Assembly: GCA_021166815.1 (NCBI GenBank)
Contig: JAJPEO010000199.1
Location: 1-5,486 of the forward strand
DNA length: 5,486 bases
Origin: Nocardioides sp.
Lineage (GTDB): Bacteria > Actinomycetota > Actinomycetes > Propionibacteriales > Nocardioidaceae
Direction of reading: 5' to 3'
Part shown: positions 1 through 5,433 of the stretch, piece by piece
How the letters are laid out: each line of letters begins with the position of its first letter
Numbering within the stretch: the first letter of the stretch is position 1
Notes under the pieces: model-generated
Seen by the model: the letters and a program-made list of their open reading frames with translations, nothing else
Databases searched by the model: none
Told to the model about the DNA's origin: nothing
Translations under genes and position numbers: made by a program

Positions 1-37
1 CACACGTCCTGCATGGCGTCTTCGGGGACGAGGGCAG
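1..37. other. Window edge, no gene assignable
   Basis: These 37 bases lie downstream of the Nudix-type regulator on its coding strand. On the minus strand an ATG occurs at 14-12. A frame that overlaps the regulator's stop codon would also be open to the edge from a CTG. Neither is long enough to recognise a product or confirm a start. A coupled downstream minus-strand gene is possible but cannot be shown. Confidence 0.3.
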
Positions 38-724
38 TCAGCGCGCCTTGCGGTAGAGGGTCGCCGGCCGCCCGCGGAGGCCGTCGGACAGCAGCACCTC
101 GCCGCCCCGCATGAGCGGCACGAGCTGGTCCCTCATCCGGCGGTTGAAGTTGTCCTTGTGCAGCTCGGTGCCGACGACGGCCTCGTGGACCTTGCGGAGC
201 TGGTGGAGGGTGAACGGCTCGGGGAGGAAGCCGTCCGGGTCGGGGTGGACGTCGACGTACCGGTAGCGGATCTCGTAGCGCTCGCGCAGCGCCGCGATCG
301 CGGCGGCGACGATCTCGTCGTGGTCGAAGAGCAACGGGCTCTCGCCCACGAGCGTGCCGGCGGGGGAGACGGGTACGAGGTCCCCGGCCGCATCGGCCAG
401 GTCGGCCTCGGGCAGCGACAGCGAGTGGGCCGCCGAGATCACCCAGCTGCGGTCGTCTCGGTCGGGGTCGTCGAAGAGCCGCAGCAGCCGCGGGCGGATC
501 GCCTCGGACGGCTCCACGCCGACCTTGCGCCGCAGCACGTCGTCGGCCGTCTGCGCGACGGTCCAACGCTCCCGGATGAAGCCGCCCGGCAGTGCCCGCC
601 CTGCCGGGTCGCGACGGTCCTGCACCAGCATCGCCAGGACCGGGCGCTCGGTCGGGTCGGTCACCGTGAGGACCGCGAGGTCGACGGTGACCCCGGGGCG
701 GGGGTAGGAGGCGAGGTCAGCCAC
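38..724 (-). CDS. NrtR-like transcriptional regulator: degenerate Nudix domain plus C-terminal winged helix
   Basis: The 228-residue product has two parts. Residues about 10-150 form a Nudix-fold domain, with LPGGF at 45-49 leading into the Nudix box at 48-70. Residues about 171-228 form the winged helix seen in NrtR-type Nudix regulators, with FTLHQLRKVHEAVVG, then KDNFNRRM, and GRPATLYR near the C terminus. The box keeps its first G and the final GV. The catalytic positions of the GX5EX7REUXEEXGU signature are lost: W54 replaces E, D62 and V63 replace RE, and R66 and K67 replace EE. Hydrolysis is therefore unlikely. Known NrtR proteins use this domain to sense ADP-ribose or related nucleotides and control NAD-metabolism genes. 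The ligand and targets here are inferred only, since no NAD gene is in view. The start is GTG at 724, chosen because a TAATGT hexamer lies six bases upstream. The gene follows the HNH gene on the same strand after 54 bp and probably has its own promoter. Confidence 0.85.
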   Translation of the reverse strand: MADLASYPRPGVTVDLAVLTVTDPTERPVLAMLVQDRRDPAGRALPGGFIRERWTVAQTADDVLRRKVGVEPSEAIRPRLLRLFDDPDRDDRSWVISAAHSLSLPEADLADAAGDLVPVSPAGTLVGESPLLFDHDEIVAAAIAALRERYEIRYRYVDVHPDPDGFLPEPFTLHQLRKVHEAVVGTELHKDNFNRRMRDQLVPLMRGGEVLLSDGLRGRPATLYRKAR

Positions 725-730
725 ACCGTC

Positions 731-736
731 ACATTA
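731..736 (-). promoter_or_regulatory. Candidate -10 element (TAATGT) of the Nudix regulator gene
   Basis: On the minus strand TAATGT matches the actinobacterial TANNNT -10 pattern. It ends six bases before the GTG start at 724, so transcription would begin at or next to the start codon (leaderless). No convincing -35 hexamer is visible 16-18 bases further upstream. The element overlaps the inverted repeat at 734-754. Confidence 0.45.
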
Positions 737-754
737 GCGCCGGGGGCGTGCTAA
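734..754. repeat. Inverted repeat TTAGCGC-N7-GTGCTAA, candidate operator or terminator stem
   Basis: The arms 734-740 and 748-754 pair over seven positions (six Watson-Crick and one G-T) around a seven-base loop. It is the only evident dyad in the 54-bp gap between the HNH and Nudix-regulator genes, and it covers half of the regulator's candidate -10. That placement suits an autoregulatory operator. It could instead be a transcript hairpin ending HNH transcription, but no T-tract follows on the minus strand. I do not recognise it as a published NrtR box. Confidence 0.4.
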
Positions 755-778
755 CCGGACAGCGCACGCTGAGCGGAG

Positions 779-2173
779 TCACGCCGGGTAGATGTCCACG
801 CCCGGTGGCGCGTCGTGGATCATCTCGGCCTGCTCCCGTGGGATGGCGTGGGTGCCACGGTGGTCGACGAGGTAGCCCAGGCCGTGGGGGCTGAGCCAGA
901 CGTATCGCCCGTCGCCGCACTGTCTCGCGCGGTAGCCGGCGTGGGTCTTCCACCGATGGTGTCGCCGGCCGAGGGGGCCGGCGTTGTGGTTGCCGGTCTG
1001 GCCGGGTGGACCGTGGCGGTCGTAGGGCGTGACGTGGTCGAGGTCGACCTGTCGGCTGGTGGAGGTGGCGTACGGCCAGTAGTCGCCACCTGTGACCAGG
1101 TGGACCTGGTCGCGCAGGGACTCGGGGTGCTCGTAGGCAGTGTGGCGTACTCGGTGCGAGAGGTCCTTGACCGGCTGGACGCGCAGGTCCGTGCGGGCCA
1201 GCAGGCCGGTGAGCTGGGTGAGGGTGTGGGGGCCGAGCCCCTCGACGCGGGCCACGCCGGCGCGGCCATCGAGGGCGCCCTGGGTGAGGTGGACGTGGAG
1301 GACAGCCCTGGGCCGCAGCGGGGAGAGGTCGACCTCGCGCAGCGCGTCGAGCAGGTCGGCGGGGAACGCCACGGCTCGGGGCAGGTCCTCCAGCGGGAGC
1401 TCGGGGTCGGTGTGCTCGAGCAGCAGGGTGAGGAGCTCCGCGGGGCGCGCCAGCCAGGCGAACGCCTCGGCGCGCAGCTCGTCTGGCCCGGCGTCGGGAT
1501 GGGTCGGAGCGAGGATCTCGGCCACCCGGTGGACAGTCGCATCGATCGCGGCGGCGTCGCCGGACTCCAGGCGGGCGATCAGGGTGCGCAGGCCGAGCTC
1601 GTCGCACCGGCTCAGGCCGACGTAGCGGCGGCGGCGCTCGGCCTCGACCCGCTGGTCGTGCAGGTCGGGGTCGGCCTCGATGACCTTGGCCTCGGCGACC
1701 TCGAGCACCCGGCCGGCGGCCTCGGTGGCGATGACCCGCGCGACGGCGGCATCGACCACGCCGACCACCGCGGCGGGCAGGTGGCGCGACAGCTTCGCCA
1801 CCCGGCGCGCGACCCACACCTCGCACCCGCCACTCAGGCACACCGCCCACGTGCGCGGCAGTCTGTGCTCGAGGTCGAGCACGTCGGCCAGCGCGTTGGT
1901 CGAGGCGACCACGCCCACCCCTCGGGCGAGGGCGATCTCGCCCAGGCAGAAGTCCTGCACCCCGGGCGTGCCCTCGCCACCGGGATGCACGAGCACGTCA
2001 CCCAACCGCCGCGCAGCCCGGCCCTCGGGACCCTCGGTCGGGTCGCTGGAGTGCAGCGCGGCCCACGCCGACAGCACGCGCAGGTCCTCGACCTCGGCCA
2101 GCCGGCGGCGGCGTACGGCACCGCCCGCGGCAGCCAGCAGGCCCAACGCGTCCAGCTCCCCGAGATCCCCCAT
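779..2173 (-). CDS. DUF222 / HNH endonuclease domain protein (13E12-repeat type)
   Basis: The product has 464 residues from the ATG at 2173. The long, Arg/Glu/Ala/Leu-rich helical N-terminal part (roughly 10-330) is the DUF222 type. Near the C terminus is an HNH motif: DLDH at 377-380, N397 in NHNAGPLGRRHH and H406, followed by the family's usual W-SPHG---L-DHRGT ending. The candidate metal and catalytic set is H380, N397 and H406. Unlike many relatives, no Cys pairs flank the HNH core, so there is no structural zinc knuckle. Proteins of this type occur in many copies in actinobacterial genomes. Nuclease activity is inferred from the fold, and the biological role is unknown. A GTG at 2194 would add seven residues, but the ATG is preferred because TAGCGT lies eight bases before it. 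The gene looks intact and is divergent from the dehydrogenase operon. Confidence 0.85.
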   Translation of the reverse strand: MGDLGELDALGLLAAAGGAVRRRRLAEVEDLRVLSAWAALHSSDPTEGPEGRAARRLGDVLVHPGGEGTPGVQDFCLGEIALARGVGVVASTNALADVLDLEHRLPRTWAVCLSGGCEVWVARRVAKLSRHLPAAVVGVVDAAVARVIATEAAGRVLEVAEAKVIEADPDLHDQRVEAERRRRYVGLSRCDELGLRTLIARLESGDAAAIDATVHRVAEILAPTHPDAGPDELRAEAFAWLARPAELLTLLLEHTDPELPLEDLPRAVAFPADLLDALREVDLSPLRPRAVLHVHLTQGALDGRAGVARVEGLGPHTLTQLTGLLARTDLRVQPVKDLSHRVRHTAYEHPESLRDQVHLVTGGDYWPYATSTSRQVDLDHVTPYDRHGPPGQTGNHNAGPLGRRHHRWKTHAGYRARQCGDGRYVWLSPHGLGYLVDHRGTHAIPREQAEMIHDAPPGVDIYPA

Positions 2174-2181
2174 GGGACAAA

Positions 2182-2187
2182 ACGCTA
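2182..2187 (-). promoter_or_regulatory. Candidate -10 element (TAGCGT) of the HNH gene
   Basis: TAGCGT on the minus strand fits TANNNT and lies eight bases before the ATG at 2173, consistent with a leaderless mRNA. No Shine-Dalgarno sequence precedes that ATG. A -35 is not convincing; the best 17-bp-spaced hexamer is GGTCCA. Confidence 0.45.
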
Positions 2188-2240
2188 GAGGCACCCACCG
2201 ACACTGGACCCGGCGAGACGCCCCGTTCCACCCCGCACGG

Positions 2241-2246
2241 CAGGAT
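2241..2246 (+). promoter_or_regulatory. Candidate -10 element (CAGGAT) of the dehydrogenase-hydrolase operon
   Basis: CAGGAT resembles the actinobacterial TAGGAT-type -10 and ends seven bases before the ATG at 2254, which would give a leaderless transcript. The AGGA inside it could alternatively act as a Shine-Dalgarno for that ATG with eight-base spacing if transcription begins further upstream. The two readings cannot be separated from sequence. The whole divergent spacer 2174-2253 holds no other clear element. Confidence 0.4.
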
Positions 2247-2253
2247 GGCGGAC

Positions 2254-3198
2254 ATGACCCCCACCCCGGGCGGGCCCCGCGTGGTCCGCGTGAGCGCGCT
2301 GATGCCCGAGCTCGAGGACGACCTGGTGGCGCGTCACGACGCCCCGCTGCTGGCCGACGTCGACGGCGCCCTGCCCGGCGCCGAGGTCGCGGTCATCGGC
2401 TTCGGCCACGGCGTGACGGCCGAGGTCATGGACCGGCTCCCCGACCTGCGGGCGATCGTGAACTTCGGCGTCGGCTACGACGCCAACGACGTGGGGGAGG
2501 CGCTGCGGCGCGGGATCCCGATCGCCAACACCCCGGGCGTGCTGGACGACTGCGTCGCGGACACCGCGGTCGGGCTCGTCATCGACGTGATGCGCCGGCT
2601 CTCCGCCGCCGACCGGTTCGTGCGGCGCGGCGAGTGGGTGCCGGGCCATGCCCACCCGCTGACCCGACGGGTCACCGGAGCGCGTGTCGGCATCCTCGGC
2701 CTGGGCCGCATCGGCCTGGCGATCGCGCGGCGGCTCGAGGGGTTCGACGCCGTCATCAGCTACCACTCGCGGCATCGGCGCGACGTGTCGTACGCCTATG
2801 CCGCCTCGCCCGTCGAGCTGGCCGCGGGCTGTGACGTGCTGGTCGTCGTCACTCCTGGAGGACCCGGGACCCGCAACCTCGTCGACGCCGAGGTGCTCGA
2901 CGCCCTCGGTCCACGCGGCTTCCTCGTCAACATCGCCCGCGGCTCGGTCGTCGACGAGGCCGCGCTCGTCGCTGCCCTGGAGGCGGGACGCATCGCCGGC
3001 GCGGGGCTCGACGTGTACGCCGAGGAGCCCCACGTCCCGGAGGCGCTGCTCGCACGCGACGACGTGGTCCTGCTGCCTCACGTGGGCAGCGGCACTGTCG
3101 AGACCCGGCGCGCGATGGCCGACCTGGTGCTGGCCAACGTCCGGTCCTGGCTGGACTCCACGACCCTGCTCACCCCGATCCCCGAGGTGGCCCGATGA
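2254..3198 (+). CDS. D-2-hydroxyacid dehydrogenase (glyoxylate/hydroxypyruvate reductase class)
   Basis: The 314-residue cytoplasmic product is the usual length for NAD(P)-dependent D-isomer 2-hydroxyacid dehydrogenases. In order it shows substrate-domain NFGVGYDANDV (70-80), NTPGVLDDCVADTAVG (92-107), the Rossmann loop GLGRIG (149-154), and PGG (202-204). The catalytic triad follows: R229 in NIARGSVVDE, E258 in DVYAEEP, and H276 in LLPHVGSG. The NFGVGYD and PHVGS signatures resemble hydroxypyruvate/hydroxyphenylpyruvate reductases (GhrB and HPPR types) rather than phosphoglycerate dehydrogenase, and there is no C-terminal ACT domain. The likely reaction is reduction of a 2-keto acid such as glyoxylate or hydroxypyruvate; the exact substrate is not readable. 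An ATG at 2245 would add MAD, but 2254 is preferred for its spacing to CAGGAT. The stop overlaps the next start. Confidence 0.9.
   Translation: MTPTPGGPRVVRVSALMPELEDDLVARHDAPLLADVDGALPGAEVAVIGFGHGVTAEVMDRLPDLRAIVNFGVGYDANDVGEALRRGIPIANTPGVLDDCVADTAVGLVIDVMRRLSAADRFVRRGEWVPGHAHPLTRRVTGARVGILGLGRIGLAIARRLEGFDAVISYHSRHRRDVSYAYAASPVELAAGCDVLVVVTPGGPGTRNLVDAEVLDALGPRGFLVNIARGSVVDEAALVAALEAGRIAGAGLDVYAEEPHVPEALLARDDVVLLPHVGSGTVETRRAMADLVLANVRSWLDSTTLLTPIPEVAR
3184..3188 (+). promoter_or_regulatory. Ribosome binding site (GAGGT) of the alpha/beta hydrolase gene
   Basis: GAGGT, inside the last codons of the dehydrogenase gene, lies six bases before the ATG at 3195. With the ATGA stop/start overlap, it supports coupled translation of the hydrolase and fixes its start. 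Confidence 0.6.
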
Positions 3199-3815
3199 CC
3201 CAGGAGCCCGGCCCCGTGCTGACCCCCGTCGGACGGACCAGGTCGCCCGAGGCTGCGTCCGTGCTCTTCCTCCACGGCGGGCGCCCGCACGACGTACGCC
3301 GCACGACCCCTCGCGACCTGCCCTTCCTCCGGGTGCTCGCGCTCGCCCGTGCCACGGCCCGTCGTCAGCGCGGCCGCGCGCAGGTGTTCATGGTGCGCAA
3401 CCGTCGTCGTGGGTGGAACGGCGGCGACCCGGTCGCCGACGCGCACTGGGCGGTGGGCGAGGTCCTGGAGCGTCGCCCGGACGCGCCCGTCGTCCTGGTC
3501 GGCCACTCGATGGGGGCTCGGGCGGCGCTGCTGACGGCCGCCGACCTGCCCGAGGTGTCCCGGGTGGTCGCCCTGGCGACGTGGATCGAGCGGCAGGACG
3601 CCCCGCAGCTGCGCCGCATCGACTGCCCTGTCCACCTCGCCCACGGCGACGCCGACCGGGTGACGGCACCCGAGAGCAGCAGCTACGTGGAGCGGGTGGT
3701 CACCGAGGCCGGCGGCTCGGTCGCCCTCACCCTCGTGCCCGGCGGCAACCACAGCCTCACGGTGCCGTGGGTCGTCTGGACGACGGTGGTCTCCGGGGCG
3801 CTCGACCAGGGCTGA
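3195..3815 (+). CDS. Small alpha/beta-fold hydrolase
   Basis: The 206-residue product is a compact alpha/beta hydrolase with little or no cap domain. Visible landmarks are the oxyanion-loop LFLHGG (24-29), the nucleophile elbow GHSMG with Ser105, the acid loop HGDADRVTAP with probable Asp154, and PGGNHSL with catalytic His186. The triad is therefore complete and serine-type. An Arg-rich stretch (about 48-72) sits between the first strand and the nucleophile. There is no signal peptide or membrane segment, so it should be cytoplasmic. The ATGA overlap with the dehydrogenase gene means the two are co-transcribed and translationally coupled, suggesting a shared pathway such as cleavage of an ester before or after keto-acid reduction. 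That link is inference, and the substrate is unknown. Confidence 0.85.
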   Translation: MTQEPGPVLTPVGRTRSPEAASVLFLHGGRPHDVRRTTPRDLPFLRVLALARATARRQRGRAQVFMVRNRRRGWNGGDPVADAHWAVGEVLERRPDAPVVLVGHSMGARAALLTAADLPEVSRVVALATWIERQDAPQLRRIDCPVHLAHGDADRVTAPESSSYVERVVTEAGGSVALTLVPGGNHSLTVPWVVWTTVVSGALDQG

Positions 3816-3826
3816 GACGCCTCAGC
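3811..3826. terminator. Hairpin joining two convergent stop codons, possible bidirectional terminator
   Basis: GCTGAG, loop ACGC, CTCAGC forms a perfect six-base-pair stem. The left arm contains the TGA of the plus-strand hydrolase, and the right arm contains the TGA (read on the minus strand) of the VOC gene, with only six bases between the two stops. There is no T-tract on either side, so intrinsic termination is uncertain. The stem is short, and part of its symmetry follows from having two TGA codons in convergent orientation. Confidence 0.4.
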
Positions 3827-4217
3827 GCGCCTCGGGGTCGGGCTGGTGGACGCCGAAGACGTTGTTGGCCGTGTCGAGGAAGTAGCCTTGCCAGGCCATC
3901 CCGGTCAGGGCGTGCTTCTCCAGGGCCACCTGGCCGCCCGCGGCCAGGATCTTCTCGGCGGTGGCGTCGAAGTCGTCGGTGCCGATCGTGAGCACCGCGC
4001 CGCCGATCGCGCCTCCGGGCGCGGGGTCGTCACCCTCGCGCTTCATGATGGCGCCGTTGATGCCGGGCTGGTCCTCGGCCCCGGTGGTGGCACCGAAGTA
4101 CGGCATCCCGGCGAACTCGCCCCAGTCCTCGAAGGTCCATCCGAAGACGTCGCGGTAGAAGCCGACGGCGCGCTCGACGTCGGCGGCGTGGATCTCGAAG
4201 TGGATGACACGGCTCAT
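3822..4217 (-). CDS. VOC-superfamily (glyoxalase/bleomycin-resistance fold) protein
   Basis: The 131-residue product has the two beta-alpha-beta-beta-beta modules of a single VOC domain. The first begins at VIHFEIHAADVERAVGFYRDVFGW (4-27, a typical opening), and the second begins near GGAVLTIGTDDFDATAEKI (72-90) and ends at GYFLDTANNVFGVHQPD (111-127). The usual terminal DxEGN turn reads DTANN, and the strand that carries the last metal-ligand Glu in glyoxalase I reads VFGVHQ. Classical metal-dependent glyoxalase I chemistry is therefore not supported, although H6 or H10 and E100 could still bind a ligand or metal. Its role (small-molecule binding, resistance or isomerisation) cannot be assigned. 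The start at 4217 opens MSRVIHF. The frame stays open upstream but reads non-conserved sequence, so that extension was rejected. Confidence 0.85.
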   Translation of the reverse strand: MSRVIHFEIHAADVERAVGFYRDVFGWTFEDWGEFAGMPYFGATTGAEDQPGINGAIMKREGDDPAPGGAIGGAVLTIGTDDFDATAEKILAAGGQVALEKHALTGMAWQGYFLDTANNVFGVHQPDPEAR

Positions 4218-4224
4218 GGACTCC

Positions 4225-4230
4225 AGCGTG
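4225..4230 (-). promoter_or_regulatory. Candidate -10-like element (CACGCT) of the VOC gene
   Basis: CACGCT on the minus strand lies seven bases before the VOC ATG, the same spacing seen at the other starts in this window, but it lacks the initial T of TANNNT. A GGAG three bases from the ATG is too close for an ideal Shine-Dalgarno. Alternatively the transcript may begin in the AT-rich island, for example from TAGTGT (minus strand, 4287-4282), giving a leader of about 60 bases. The choice is open. Confidence 0.25.
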
Positions 4231-4274
4231 CCACCGCGGCGGGGCGGGAGGAAGACCCCTGCAATCTCCTCTTG

Positions 4275-4307
4275 CTTGAAAACACTAAGATGCTTTATTG
4301 TTCCAAG
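4275..4307. promoter_or_regulatory. 33-bp imperfect palindrome in the VOC/psuK divergent promoter, candidate operator
   Basis: Arms 4275-4289 and 4293-4307 are inverted copies around the centre ATG (4290-4292), and 10 of 15 positions pair. The outer CTTG/CAAG and inner AAG/CTT blocks are perfect, with AA/TT matched between them. It lies in an AT-rich island (about 36% GC over 4261-4310 against a far higher background), covers the candidate psuK promoter, and ends one base before the psuK start. This suits a dimeric winged-helix regulator, most simply the N-terminal domain of the adjacent kinase. That pairing is inference. Confidence 0.5.
4297..4302 (+). promoter_or_regulatory. psuK: Candidate -10 element (TATTGT) of the psuK-psuG operon
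   Basis: TATTGT fits TANNNT and ends six bases before the ATG at 4309, implying a leaderless mRNA. TTGAAA at 4276-4281 is a plausible -35, although its 15-bp spacing is short. Both hexamers lie inside the palindrome, so a protein bound there would block RNA polymerase. A second -10-like hexamer, TAAGAT, occurs at 4286-4291 but has no good -35. Confidence 0.45.
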
Positions 4308-4308
4308 T

Positions 4309-5433
4309 ATGCACCTCACGAGTCTCGAGCAACGGGTCGTCGCCCTGCTGCGCCGCGACCCCCTGATGTCCGCTGCGACCATCGCCGGCGAGCTCGGGAC
4401 GACCCGCTCGGCGGTCAGCGTGCACCTGTCGAACCTGAGCCGGAAGGGCGTCATCCTGGGGCGGGGCTACCTCCTGAGCGAGCAGCCGGGCGTCGTGGTG
4501 ATCGGCGGGTCCAACGTCGACATCAAGGCCCGTAGTGCGGCGCCCGCGACGCCGCGCACGAGCAACCCCGGTCACGGGTCGATGACCCCGGGCGGGGTCG
4601 GCCGCAACGTCGCCGAGAACCTCGCGCGGCTCGGCACCCGCACCCACCTGGTGTCCGCCGTGGGGCGCGACGCCCTCGGCGACAACCTCGTGGCGCAGAC
4701 CTCGGCTGCGGGGGTGCGCGTCGAGCACGTCCAGCGCTTCGACGGGACGACGGGCACCTACACCGCGATCCTCGACCACGACGGCGAGCTCATCGTCGCG
4801 GTGGCCGACATGGCCGCCACCGAGAGCCTGGGCCCCGAGCACGTCAACCAGGCGCGCGACGTGATCACAGCCGCCGGACTGGTGGTCCTCGACGGCAACC
4901 TGGCCGCGCCGACCCTGGCGCACGCCCTCGACCTCGCCGCCGCGGCCGATGTCCGCACGATCCTCGAGCCCGTGAGCGTCCCCAAGGCCCAGCTGGTCTC
5001 CGGCGTCATCGCCAGCGAGCACCCACTCTTCGCCGTCACCCCCAACCGCGACGAGCTCACGGCCCTCACCGGCGTCGAGGTCCGTACGGACCGCGACCTG
5101 CGCGCGGCCGTCGACCAGCTCCACGCGCGCGGCGTCGAGCACGTCTGGGTCCGGCTCGGTGCCGACGGCTCGTTCCTGAGCCGCGCCTCGGGCGAGACCG
5201 AGCTGATCCCCGCCGTGCCGACCACCGTCCAGGACGTCACCGGCGCCGGCGACTCCAGCCTCGCGGCGTTCTGCCACGCGCTCATCGAGGGCGAGGACCC
5301 CGTGGAGGCGGCCCGCTTCGGGCACGCCGCCGCCGCGGTGACCATCGCCAGCCCGCACACCGTGCGCCCCGACCTCACCCCGCGGCTGGTCCGGGCCGCG
5401 CTCCGCACAACCAGCCAAGGAGAACACTCATGA
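4309..5433 (+). CDS. psuK: Pseudouridine kinase-like PfkB sugar kinase with N-terminal winged helix
   Basis: The 374-residue product fuses a DNA-binding winged helix (about 3-56; SAATIAGELGTTRSAVSVHL is the helix-turn-helix, GYLL the wing end) to a full PfkB kinase (about 60-365). Kinase landmarks are GGSNVD (66-71, sugar-binding Asp71), PfkB signature 1 GGVGRNVAENLARLG (95-109), TPNRDEL (244-250, phosphate/Mg region), and signature 2 DVTGAGDSSLAAF (309-321) with catalytic base Asp315. Phosphorylation of pseudouridine to its 5'-phosphate is assigned mainly because the next, overlapping gene looks like psuG; kinase motifs alone cannot exclude another nucleoside or ribose substrate. E. coli PsuK (YeiC) lacks the helix, whereas E. 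coli YeiI has this HTH-kinase layout. The ATG at 4309 is chosen because the helix begins at once (MHLTSLEQRVVALL). An upstream ATG at 4204 would overlap the VOC gene and cross the promoter. Confidence 0.82.
   Translation: MHLTSLEQRVVALLRRDPLMSAATIAGELGTTRSAVSVHLSNLSRKGVILGRGYLLSEQPGVVVIGGSNVDIKARSAAPATPRTSNPGHGSMTPGGVGRNVAENLARLGTRTHLVSAVGRDALGDNLVAQTSAAGVRVEHVQRFDGTTGTYTAILDHDGELIVAVADMAATESLGPEHVNQARDVITAAGLVVLDGNLAAPTLAHALDLAAAADVRTILEPVSVPKAQLVSGVIASEHPLFAVTPNRDELTALTGVEVRTDRDLRAAVDQLHARGVEHVWVRLGADGSFLSRASGETELIPAVPTTVQDVTGAGDSSLAAFCHALIEGEDPVEAARFGHAAAAVTIASPHTVRPDLTPRLVRAALRTTSQGEHS
5417..5423 (+). promoter_or_regulatory. psuG: Strong ribosome binding site (AAGGAGA) of psuG
   Basis: AAGGAGA within the last codons of the kinase gene lies six bases before the psuG ATG at 5430. 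It is the best Shine-Dalgarno in the window and, with the ATGA overlap, indicates strong coupled translation of psuG. Confidence 0.75.

Noticed and set aside
815..2188. A 457-codon open frame on the plus strand, antisense to nearly the whole HNH gene
   Set aside because: Long antisense frames are expected in very GC-rich genes because stop codons are rare. The translation is Gly/Val/Arg/Gln-rich with no domain motif, and the minus-strand frame has clear DUF222/HNH signatures.
2174..2194. A GTG start seven codons upstream of the HNH ATG
   Set aside because: No ribosome binding site precedes it, and the -10-like TAGCGT would lie inside the coding sequence. The ATG at 2173 has suitable leaderless spacing.
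2185..3081. A 298-codon minus-strand frame antisense to the dehydrogenase
   Set aside because: It has low-complexity composition and no recognisable motif. The plus strand encodes a complete dehydrogenase with all catalytic residues.
2684..3991. A 435-codon plus-strand frame crossing the dehydrogenase, hydrolase and VOC genes
   Set aside because: Its Arg/Pro/Ser-rich translation without motifs is typical of an out-of-frame read in GC-rich DNA, and it conflicts with three well-supported genes.
4204..4308. A 35-codon upstream extension of the kinase gene
   Set aside because: It would overlap the VOC gene start and translate through the AT-rich promoter island and palindrome. The winged helix begins immediately after the ATG at 4309.
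4218..4454. A 79-codon upstream extension of the VOC gene
   Set aside because: It would run into the kinase coding region on the opposite strand and read through the AT-rich island. VOC homology starts at MSRVIHF.
4285..5427. A 380-codon minus-strand frame antisense to the kinase
   Set aside because: It is a shadow of the PfkB gene; its translation is Gly/Val/Asp/Arg-rich without domain signatures.
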